Positions 1 through 5,169 of a stretch of DNA of 5,169 nucleotides are shown one piece after another. Under the pieces are notes generated by a model. It was not told the DNA's origin and ran no database searches. It worked only from the letters and a program-made list of their open reading frames with translations. Numbering within the stretch: the stretch's first letter is position 1; every line of letters starts with the position of its first letter. Location of the stretch: contig JAITDQ010000270.1 in assembly GCA_031282485.1 (NCBI GenBank), forward strand, positions 1 through 5,169, in the 5' to 3' direction. The position numbers were made by a program, and so were the translations under genes. Origin of the DNA: Tannerella sp. GTDB taxonomy: Bacteria; Bacteroidota; Bacteroidia; Bacteroidales; Tannerellaceae.

Positions 1-1552
1 TCTCGAATATCCATTCGTATTTTATCTGTGGATACAGCGGATTGCGTTGCAGGTATATGTCCGAGCGGCCGGGAACGGTCTCGTATTCGCTCATCGGGAT
101 ATACATCTTGCTCATGAAAAGGTAGGCCAGCAAAAGTATCTTAATGTATTTCTCGTCGAACTGCCGCAGGTCGTGGTCGGACAGCTTGCCGAATGCATTC
201 TCCGACACATAGCGGACAAAACCGCGCACTTCGCCTTTTATCGCCATGGCGCCGATTTCCTTATCCAGCTGATCCGGCGAGACCGTCATTCCCGGAGACG
301 TTTCCCGGAGCAACTCGTCTAAGTATTCCCAGTACAGCGTTTGAATGGAGTAGTTCGGAATACTCAGGTATAATTTCGTGAAACTGCGCTCTTTTATGGT
401 CAGCAAACCCATGTAGAACAGCAGCGATGTGAAATAACGGTCGTCACTCAGTCTGTCGAGGGAGAATTTTTCCAGTAATTCGGCTGTGATGCCGCCGTCC
501 TTCATTATCTGAAGCAGGGTCGCACGATTCTTTTCATTCTGCACGAGACGTCGCAGGCGACCGTAATCCGTCCGCAGGTTGTAGTCGATAATATTTTCAG
601 GAGGGCGGTTTGATTCAAGTATCTGTTCAAAGAAGTACATAATCATGGCCGGGTTGTATACGCGGTTTTCCCCGTCCGGGTGAAACAGGTAGCCGTTGTA
701 ATATGCCTCCATGTCCACGTTGATTAACGCCGGGTCAACGCCGGTTTCCGTCATCAGCCATTCCACTTCCTGCTGCGTAAAACCCATCATTTCGTTATAC
801 TCGATTTCCAGCGTAAGTATTTTGGCGATGTTGTAACCGCTGGTCAGGTCGTCGAGCATCACGGGCGAGATGCCGGTGACGAACGTCCGGCGGACGACGG
901 ACGATTTGGTGCCGGTCTTAATCTTCTCATAAAAATCGCGCACCAGCCCGTTGGCTGCGACCACCGCATGGTAGAAATCCTCGCCCTCCAGCGTCCCCAT
1001 GGCTATCAAGTCGTTGGCAAAATGGTCGTATTCGTCGATAATGACGTATGCCTGCAAACCATAATCGGACAAGGCATTAAAGGCAATATTCACCGTATCA
1101 ATACCGGCATCCCTGTCTTTTATTTCCCTTACAGTTTGCCGGGCTTCCGGTATGATCCCTTCATAATCGGTAAAAAATTTGCATACGGAAAGCTGCACAT
1201 TACGTGAAAAAGACGTGATAAAGCCTTCCCTGCTGTTCGTGTTTATCCCCGAAAAGTCAAATTCCAGGATAGCATAGCGGTTCCGTTCCGGCGTCGGGTG
1301 TTTGCCTATGTACAGATTGCCGAACATCTGCTCGAACTCGTCTTTACAGTTGATGTTGTAATAACAGTTCAGCGTCCTTAAAAACATACTCTTCCCGAAT
1401 TTACGCGGACGGATGAAGAAATGATTCGGATTGGATTCATTTTCCAGTTCTTCGATAAACCGCGTTTTATCGACATAAGCATAATTCTCGGTTATGATAC
1501 ACCTGAAATCCGATATGCCGTTGGGCAGACGTTTAAATGGGTTTGTTTTCAT
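1..1552 (-). CDS. AAA-ATPase-like protein with C-terminal PD-(D/E)XK nuclease domain (3' end missing)
   Basis: The reading frame starts at an ATG whose complement lies at 1550-1552 and stays open for 517 codons to the left edge. The N-terminal half is an AAA-ATPase-like domain (PF09820 type). It has a family-style P-loop RPRKFGKS at residues 48-55, a Walker B-like VIIDEYD at 170-176 and a sensor-like RTFVTGISPV at 222-231, followed by the family signatures YNGYLF (285-290) and YNPAMIMYFF (299-308). The C-terminus enters a PD-(D/E)XK domain (PF08011/DUF1703 type) with GRSD at 495-498. The last visible residue, Glu517, is where the E-x-K motif of relatives begins, so the catalytic lysine lies outside the window. 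Relatives end a few dozen residues further on, so little is missing. No frameshift or internal stop is seen. Such proteins are often multi-copy in Bacteroidales and usually annotated only as ATP-binding protein; a nucleic-acid role is inferred from the fold, and no substrate can be named. It lies 91 bp downstream of tex on the same strand and has its own -7 box. Confidence 0.93.
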   Translation of the reverse strand, partial: MKTNPFKRLPNGISDFRCIITENYAYVDKTRFIEELENESNPNHFFIRPRKFGKSMFLRTLNCYYNINCKDEFEQMFGNLYIGKHPTPERNRYAILEFDFSGINTNSREGFITSFSRNVQLSVCKFFTDYEGIIPEARQTVREIKDRDAGIDTVNIAFNALSDYGLQAYVIIDEYDHFANDLIAMGTLEGEDFYHAVVAANGLVRDFYEKIKTGTKSSVVRRTFVTGISPVMLDDLTSGYNIAKILTLEIEYNEMMGFTQQEVEWLMTETGVDPALINVDMEAYYNGYLFHPDGENRVYNPAMIMYFFEQILESNRPPENIIDYNLRTDYGRLRRLVQNEKNRATLLQIMKDGGITAELLEKFSLDRLSDDRYFTSLLFYMGLLTIKERSFTKLYLSIPNYSIQTLYWEYLDELLRETSPGMTVSPDQLDKEIGAMAIKGEVRGFVRYVSENAFGKLSDHDLRQFDEKYIKILLLAYLFMSKMYIPMSEYETVPGRSDIYLQRNPLYPQIKYEWIFE

Positions 1553-1581
1553 TATAAAAATGTTTATTTATTTTTGTTCTA

Positions 1582-1589
1582 CAAAAGTA
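1582..1589 (-). promoter_or_regulatory. Bacteroidota -7 promoter box of the AAA/PD-(D/E)XK gene
   Basis: On the minus strand this reads TACTTTTG, a full match to the Bacteroidota TAnnTTTG -7 consensus. Transcription would start near 1578, giving a leader of about 26 nt before the ATG at 1552. The -33 box is poor: there is no TTTG at the expected distance (about 1609-1613), only T-rich sequence nearby. The box lies inside a 12-bp palindrome (1579-1590, CTAC-TTTT-GTAG on the minus strand). Its position in the gap after tex suggests the downstream gene can be transcribed independently. Confidence 0.55.
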
Positions 1590-1643
1590 GGGATTATTTC
1601 GAATAAAACGATTTAATTGCCGGAAATTTCACTTCACAGTTCC

Positions 1644-3767
1644 TCATACAATCATACTCAGACTAACGCGCTTACGCGATTCGTCCACTTCCAGTACTTT
1701 AACCGTAACGTGCTGATGAAGCGAAACTATTTCCGTCGGGTCACTTACGAAACGGTCTGTCATTTGCGAAATATGCACCAGACCGCTTTCTTTTATTCCC
1801 ATATCGACGAAAGCGCCGAATTTGGTGATGTTTGTTATAATTCCCGGCAATATCATCCCTTCACGTAAATCGCTTAGGGTCTTCACCGAAGGGTCAAACT
1901 CAAACACTTTGATCGTTTCGCGCGGATCACGACCGGGTTTCCCCAGTTCCGTCAGGATGTCCTGCAATGTCGGGAGACCGGTTGTTTCCGTTATATAGCG
2001 TTCGAGAACAACTTTTTTACGTAACGCCTCGTCGACGAGCAAATCCGAAACACTACAGTTCAAATCTTTTGCCATGCGTTCCACCACATCGTAACTTTCG
2101 GGATGTACGGCGGAATTATCAAGCGGATTATCCGCTCCCTGAATGCGAAGAAAGCCTGCGCTCTGTTCAAATGACTTGGCGCCCATCTTAGGCACTTTCA
2201 ACAACGACCGGCGGGAGCGGAACATGCCCTGTTCAGCCCGGTAATTCACGATATTTTGCGCCAGCACGCTCCCTACCCCCGACACATACGTCAGCAGATA
2301 TTTGCTTGCCGTATTGACGTTCACACCTACCCTGTTTACACACAGCTCAACCGTCCGGTCAAGCGCATGTTTCAACAACGTCTGGTTGACATCATGCTGA
2401 TACTGGCCTACGCCTATTGACTTCGGGTCTATCTTCACAAGCTCGGCCAGCGGATCCATAAGCCGCCGTCCGAGCGAAACGGCGCCGCGAACGGTAACAT
2501 CATACTGTGGAAATTCTTCACGCGCCGTTTTAGAGGCGGAATATATACTTGCGCCGCTCTCGCTGACGCTGAATATCTGCACCTTGCGGTCATAGCGGAT
2601 ATTTTGCACAAACTGTTCCGTTTCGCGCCCCGCCGTACCGTTCCCTACGGCAATCGCCTGTATGTTGAATTGCTCAACAAGATGAGCGATTTTCCGCATG
2701 GCGCCCGAACGGTCGTTCTGCGGCGGATGCGGATAAATGGTTTCATTATGAAGCAGATTCCCCTGTTCATCGAGACATACGACCTTACAACCCGTACGGA
2801 ATCCGGGATCTATACCAAGTATCCTTTTCTGTCCGAGCGGAGGGGAAAGTAACAGCTGGCGCAGATTTTCCTCAAAAATATGTATCGCCTCCATGTCGGC
2901 TTTCTCCTTGCTCAGGGCGGCAAACTCGGTTTCGATCGACGGCTTCAGCAGACGTTTATAACTGTCCGTCACCGCCATTCTCACCTGCACGCCGGAATCA
3001 TCCGCCGCCTTGACAAAATACTTGCAAAGGCGCTCCAGCGCATGCTCTTCATCCGGCGATATGTCAACGCGCAAAAAACCCTCCGTCTCGCCACGGCGCA
3101 TTGCGAGAAGCCGGTGTGAGGATATGCGGCGCAAAGGTTCGCCGGCCTCGAAATAATCGCGGTATTTATCGCCCTCCTTTTCTTTTCCTTTGATGACGCG
3201 GCTTGAGATAACAGCTTCGCGTTCGAAAACATTGCGAACAATGTTACGCGCCGTCGTATTTTCATTTACCCATTCGGCAATAATATCCCGTGCGCCGGCA
3301 AGCGCTTCGTCGACAGCCGGCACATCATCGGACAGATAGCGTTCGGCTGCACGCTCCACATCCGGCCGGCGCTGCGACATAAGGATCCCGGCCAGAGGCT
3401 CCAAACCCTTTTCACGCGCTATCTGCGCCCGCGTACGCCGTTTCGGTTTATACGGCAGATAAATATCTTCCAGTTCGGTAGCCGACCAGGTCGTTTCTAT
3501 TTTATCACGCAGTTCATCTGTCATTTTCCCCTGCTCTTCGATAGTCGAAACAATCGTTTCTTTCCTCTTTTCCATATCGAGCAGGCGTTTGTATTCGTCC
3601 GATATATCGAGGATTTTCACCTCGTCCAGTCCGCCGGTTCGCTCCTTCCGGTACCGGCTGATAAAAGGAACGGTAGCGCCGTCATCCAATAATAATAATG
3701 TATTAAGCACCTGCTGTTCCGCTATCTGAAGTTTTTCGGCGATTAACGCCGGGATTTTACTGTTCAT
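1644..3767 (-). CDS. tex: Transcription accessory protein Tex (S1 RNA-binding, YqgF-fold)
   Basis: The gene is complete at 707 residues; Tex proteins usually run about 700-790. The order of parts fits the family. The helical N-terminal region carries FISRYRKERTGGLDE (35-49) and the conserved IYLPYKPKRRTRAQIA (102-117). A YqgF/RNase H-like domain at about 314-440 opens with RILGIDPGFRTGCKV and contains AVGNGTAGRETE (373-384) and SESGASIYSAS (402-412). Helix-hairpin-helix elements follow at about 495-542 (SGVGSVLAQNIVNYR; VPKMGAKSFEQSAGFLRI). An S1 domain at about 636-706 carries GIITNITKFGAFVDMG and SGLVHISQM. Tex is a cytoplasmic nucleic-acid-binding protein, the bacterial relative of eukaryotic Spt6, and influences transcription; its YqgF domain is not known to be an active nuclease. 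The ATG at 3767 begins the conserved family N-terminus and sits about 20 nt after a predicted transcription start. A strong Bacteroidota promoter precedes it and is divergent from the DUF2490-like gene. No clear terminator follows the stop. Confidence 0.97.
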   Translation of the reverse strand: MNSKIPALIAEKLQIAEQQVLNTLLLLDDGATVPFISRYRKERTGGLDEVKILDISDEYKRLLDMEKRKETIVSTIEEQGKMTDELRDKIETTWSATELEDIYLPYKPKRRTRAQIAREKGLEPLAGILMSQRRPDVERAAERYLSDDVPAVDEALAGARDIIAEWVNENTTARNIVRNVFEREAVISSRVIKGKEKEGDKYRDYFEAGEPLRRISSHRLLAMRRGETEGFLRVDISPDEEHALERLCKYFVKAADDSGVQVRMAVTDSYKRLLKPSIETEFAALSKEKADMEAIHIFEENLRQLLLSPPLGQKRILGIDPGFRTGCKVVCLDEQGNLLHNETIYPHPPQNDRSGAMRKIAHLVEQFNIQAIAVGNGTAGRETEQFVQNIRYDRKVQIFSVSESGASIYSASKTAREEFPQYDVTVRGAVSLGRRLMDPLAELVKIDPKSIGVGQYQHDVNQTLLKHALDRTVELCVNRVGVNVNTASKYLLTYVSGVGSVLAQNIVNYRAEQGMFRSRRSLLKVPKMGAKSFEQSAGFLRIQGADNPLDNSAVHPESYDVVERMAKDLNCSVSDLLVDEALRKKVVLERYITETTGLPTLQDILTELGKPGRDPRETIKVFEFDPSVKTLSDLREGMILPGIITNITKFGAFVDMGIKESGLVHISQMTDRFVSDPTEIVSLHQHVTVKVLEVDESRKRVSLSMIV

Positions 3768-3791
3768 AATATTTTAATGATTTAGAGAGTG

Positions 3792-3823
3792 CAAAAGTAA
3801 GAAAGAAATTTTGTTGATTCAAA
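3792..3823 (-). promoter_or_regulatory. tex promoter (Bacteroidota sigma-AB type)
   Basis: On the minus strand TTTG (complement of 3820-3823) is followed by a 20-bp spacer and TACTTTTG (complement of 3792-3799). This matches both halves of the Bacteroidota TTTG-N19-21-TAnnTTTG consensus. The predicted start is near 3787, giving a short A/T-rich leader of about 20 nt before the tex ATG. No Shine-Dalgarno sequence is visible, which is usual for this phylum. Confidence 0.75.
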
Positions 3824-3830
3824 GAAAATA

Positions 3831-3861
3831 TTTGTCCGAAAATAAAAATAAGGTAACTTTG
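3831..3861 (+). promoter_or_regulatory. Promoter of the DUF2490-like gene
   Basis: TTTG at 3831-3834, a 19-bp spacer and TAACTTTG at 3854-3861 match both consensus boxes. Transcription would begin near 3865, about 119 nt before the start codon at 3984, which is a long leader. The -33 box lies only 7 bp from the -33 box of the divergent tex promoter. A second TAnnTTTG match (3921-3928) closer to the gene lacks a -33 box and is a weaker alternative. Confidence 0.65.
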
Positions 3862-3953
3862 CAGTCCCGTTTTTAACGTTTAAGGTATCCTGTCCGGTGC
3901 AAAGAAACGCTTGAAACGGCTATTTTTGACAATAAGAGACAGACATGTGAACA

Positions 3954-3970
3954 GGCTCGATTTTAGAGCC
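3954..3970 (+). promoter_or_regulatory. Leader hairpin just upstream of the DUF2490-like start codon
   Basis: GGCTC (3954-3958) and GAGCC (3966-3970) form a perfect 5-bp, GC-rich stem around a 7-nt loop, ending 13 nt before the ATG at 3984. It falls where a ribosome would bind and could affect translation. It has no U-run after it, so it does not look like a terminator. Its 5' arm overlaps ACAGG (3951-3955), which can instead pair with CCTGT (3889-3893) upstream. No known riboswitch class is recognised, and the role is inferred from position only. Confidence 0.3.
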
Positions 3971-3983
3971 GGCGATTTATGAA

Positions 3984-4643
3984 ATGAAGAAATTGATTGT
4001 TATACCCCTGTGTGTGTTATTTGCCTGCGTTCCGGCAGCAAATGCAAATGACGGAAAAAAACAGGATGCCGGGTTATGGGTTTTTACCGGTTTCAGTCCC
4101 AAACCGTTCGGCGGGAAATGGAAGATGCTGTACGGACTGGAATACAGGAGTAAGAAGTATTTCAGGGAGACATCCCTTTGGTGTGCTTCGGTGAATGTGA
4201 ATTACATTTTCAACCCCTTCATACAGATAGGAACCGGGTATGAGTTTTTCATGAACCGGGAAGCCGACGGCAGTTTCAGCCCGGAATACCGGTATTATCC
4301 GGAGGCTATCTTTTCCTGCGGGTGGGGCGACTTTTCGGCAAGTCTGCGTTCGCGGGTGATGAATACGTTTACGCGAGCCAACGACCCGCACTGGGAAGGG
4401 CGTAACCGCTTGAAAGCGAGTTATGCCATCCGGGGGACAGGGCTGAAACCCTTTGTCGCCGTGGAACCTTACCATGAAATTTATCCGGTGGAACACCGTT
4501 TCAGGAAGATACGCTATTTCGCAGGATGTTCCGTCGCGCTCGACCGCCGGCAAAAATTCGACCTCTACTATCTGCGTGAAGACTACCTGCATGAATCTTT
4601 CCTTCGTAATGTAATACAGATAGAATATAACTTCAGCTTTTGA
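3984..4643 (+). CDS. DUF2490-like outer-membrane beta-barrel protein
   Basis: The product is 219 residues. The N-terminus is a Sec signal peptide: Lys2-Lys3, a hydrophobic core (about 4-18) and a signal peptidase I site ANA|ND after residue 21. Cys15 is a poor lipobox (LFAC), so a lipoprotein is unlikely. The mature part alternates polar and aromatic residues in short strands (for example 47-56, 64-76, 78-90, 139-149, 155-163, 174-186, 208-219). It ends in phenylalanine (NVIQIEYNFSF), the usual C-terminal signal of outer-membrane barrels. NRLKASYAI (141-149), the PFVAVEPYHE stretch (156-165), FDLYYLRED (192-200) and the final NVIQIEYNFSF resemble the layout of the DUF2490 family (PF10677), whose function is unknown. 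Family assignment is from memory of these patterns. ATG 3984 was chosen because the earlier ATG at 3979 stops after two codons. It is transcribed divergently from tex with its own promoter and appears monocistronic. Confidence 0.87.
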   Translation: MKKLIVIPLCVLFACVPAANANDGKKQDAGLWVFTGFSPKPFGGKWKMLYGLEYRSKKYFRETSLWCASVNVNYIFNPFIQIGTGYEFFMNREADGSFSPEYRYYPEAIFSCGWGDFSASLRSRVMNTFTRANDPHWEGRNRLKASYAIRGTGLKPFVAVEPYHEIYPVEHRFRKIRYFAGCSVALDRRQKFDLYYLREDYLHESFLRNVIQIEYNFSF

Positions 4644-4644
4644 C

Positions 4645-4667
4645 GGCTGCATTTCAATGCAATTGCC
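4645..4667 (+). terminator. Possible weak terminator after the DUF2490-like gene
   Basis: Directly after the stop codon, GGC (4645-4647) pairs with GCC (4665-4667). Inside it TGCAT (4648-4652) pairs with ATGCA (4657-4661) around a TTCA loop, with a 3-nt bulge (ATT) on the 3' side. Only TTTG follows, so the U-tract is short and the call is tentative. A second small stem, ACCG-GTGT-CGGT at 4695-4706, has no U-tract. The rest of 4668-4740 shows nothing recognisable. Confidence 0.25.
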
Positions 4668-4740
4668 TTTGTAGAACGCCGTCTTTTAAAGGAAACCGGT
4701 GTCGGTACGGAAACTCATAACGAATAATCTGAAATGCATC

Positions 4741-4772
4741 CTTGTTTTTCCGGCGAAAAACATGTAATTTTG
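4741..4772 (+). promoter_or_regulatory. Promoter of the small lipoprotein gene and probably rarA
   Basis: TAATTTTG at 4765-4772 fully matches the Bacteroidota -7 box. Twenty bases upstream stands CTTG (4741-4744), three of four bases of the -33 TTTG. Transcription would start near 4776, leaving 44 nt to the ATG at 4820 or 65 nt to the ATG at 4841. No other good promoter is visible before rarA, so the two genes are likely co-transcribed from here. Confidence 0.55.
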
Positions 4773-4819
4773 TTGCGCAGTCGGGGGGACGGTGTCTTTT
4801 TGGCTTTTGAGATGAGTAA

Positions 4820-5062
4820 ATGTTGTTTAAATATAAGATTATGGTACAGAGATTTTTTATGACGGTATTCGTTTTGATAGGGATCGTTTCATGTGTAAAT
4901 GAGCCGCAAAACATGATTAAAGGTGGAATCGAAGGTTTGGAAAGTTCGATGCCGGCGGAGTTGTACGGCCGGCTGCAGGCAAAGAACGGAATATTGAATT
5001 TAGAAAATTCTTTACAGGGAACATCCTGTCCGTATCATTCCGAAAGTAAAGGAGTTATTTGA
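4820..5062 (+). CDS. Small predicted lipoprotein of unknown function
   Basis: I do not recognise this protein. From ATG 4820 it is 80 residues; starts at 4841 (73 residues) and 4859 (67 residues) are in the same frame. The hydrophobic stretch FFMTVFVLIGIVSC ends in a good lipobox (IVSC), so a type II signal peptide with lipidation at Cys25 is predicted. The mature chain is about 56 residues, mostly polar, with a second cysteine near the C-terminus (GTSCPYH). The 4841 start gives the most compact signal peptide (MVQRFF before the core). The 4820 start adds two lysines and follows a purine-rich GAGATGAG (4809-4816); the choice is open. The short mature length leaves open that it is a decayed remnant of a longer gene. 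It lies downstream of a Bacteroidota-type promoter, and its stop is 12 bp before rarA in the same frame, which argues for co-transcription. Confidence 0.6.
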   Translation: MLFKYKIMVQRFFMTVFVLIGIVSCVNEPQNMIKGGIEGLESSMPAELYGRLQAKNGILNLENSLQGTSCPYHSESKGVI

Positions 5063-5074
5063 AATCTAAACCCC

Positions 5075-5169
5075 ATGAGCCAGCCATTAGCAGAAAGATT
5101 GCGCCCCAGGACGCTCGACGACTACATCGGACAAAAACACCTCGTCGGCGAACAGGCGGTTTTGCGACG
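5075..5169 (+). CDS. rarA: Replication-associated recombination protein A, N-terminus only
   Basis: Only the first 31 codons are in the window; the gene continues past the right edge. The visible sequence carries PLAERLRPRTLDDYIGQKHL (residues 4-23) and VGEQAVLR, the N-terminal signature of the RarA/MgsA/WRNIP1 family of AAA+ ATPases, just ahead of where the Walker A motif would follow. RarA is a cytoplasmic, DNA-associated ATPase related to clamp-loader subunits and acts in the rescue of stalled or damaged replication forks. The ATG at 5075 is supported by the conserved N-terminus and by an in-frame TGA at 5060-5062 that prevents a longer start beyond it. No Shine-Dalgarno sequence is visible at normal spacing; an AAAGGAG at 5048-5054 is about 20 nt away, inside the preceding gene. 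It is probably co-transcribed with the small lipoprotein gene upstream. Confidence 0.88.
   Translation, partial: MSQPLAERLRPRTLDDYIGQKHLVGEQAVLR

Noticed and set aside
1591..1643. A possible tex terminator, from AT-rich inverted repeats such as TTATT-CGA-AATAA and GGAA/TTCC.
   Set aside because: The stems are short, AT-rich or widely spaced, and none is followed by a proper U-tract on the minus strand.
1617..1868. Plus-strand open frames of 60-90 codons opposite tex and the ATPase gene (for example at 1617-1868, 968-1207 and 47-322).
   Set aside because: All are antisense to well-supported genes and show no family signature or promoter.
2981..3265. A 94-codon minus-strand frame inside tex.
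   Set aside because: It overlaps the conserved Tex reading frame and is rich in Arg, Cys and Ser in a way typical of an out-of-frame shadow.
3921..3928. A second TAnnTTTG match (TATTTTTG) closer to the DUF2490-like start, as an alternative promoter.
   Set aside because: No TTTG-like -33 box is found 19-21 bp upstream, and T-rich matches of this kind occur by chance. The promoter at 3831-3861 is far better.
4074..4652. A 192-codon open frame on the minus strand opposite the DUF2490-like gene.
   Set aside because: It lies almost wholly antisense to a gene with a clear signal peptide and barrel ending, has no recognisable motif, and its composition is that of a complementary-strand shadow.
4654..4914. 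An 86-codon minus-strand frame covering the gap after the DUF2490-like gene.
   Set aside because: It has no minus-strand promoter box in front of it, runs across the plus-strand promoter at 4741-4772, and has no recognisable motif.
1..5169. tRNA, rRNA, CRISPR, insertion-sequence or integration-site signals.
   Set aside because: No long direct or inverted repeats, spaced repeat units, transposase motifs or tRNA-like cloverleaf sequences were seen on either strand by reading.

Overview
The window reads as chromosomal DNA of a Bacteroidota bacterium, most likely of the order Bacteroidales. The evidence is the promoter grammar (repeated TAnnTTTG -7 boxes, two of them with an exact TTTG -33 box at 19-20 bp spacing), the lack of convincing Shine-Dalgarno sequences, and the protein families present: an AAA-ATPase-like/PD-(D/E)XK protein of the type that is multi-copy in gut Bacteroidales, a 707-residue Tex, and a DUF2490-like outer-membrane protein. 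The species cannot be read from the sequence.

Left half, minus strand. The gene for the transcription accessory protein Tex (1644-3767) is complete. Downstream of it, after 91 bp, an AAA-ATPase-like protein with a C-terminal PD-(D/E)XK nuclease domain starts at 1552 and runs off the left edge. The cut falls at the glutamate expected to begin its E-x-K catalytic motif. This gene has its own -7 box in the gap, so it is probably not only a passenger of tex transcription.

Centre, 3768-3983. This is a compact divergent control region. The tex promoter (minus) and a promoter for the plus-strand gene stand back to back, with their -33 boxes 7 bp apart. The plus-strand transcript would carry an untranslated leader of about 120 nt, with a small hairpin just before the start codon.

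Right half, plus strand. A 219-residue, signal-peptide-bearing, DUF2490-like outer-membrane barrel (3984-4643) is followed by about 175 bp holding a possible weak terminator and another Bacteroidota-type promoter. Next comes a small predicted lipoprotein of unknown function (4820-5062) and then, 12 bp later and in the same frame, the first 31 codons of rarA (replication-associated recombination protein A), cut by the right edge.

The genes do not form an obvious single pathway. Tex and RarA are housekeeping nucleic-acid factors, and the barrel and lipoprotein are envelope proteins of unknown role. I see no tRNA, rRNA, CRISPR array, insertion sequence or long repeat. No convincing undescribed system is visible. 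The most open questions are the function of the AAA/PD-(D/E)XK protein and of the small lipoprotein linked to rarA.
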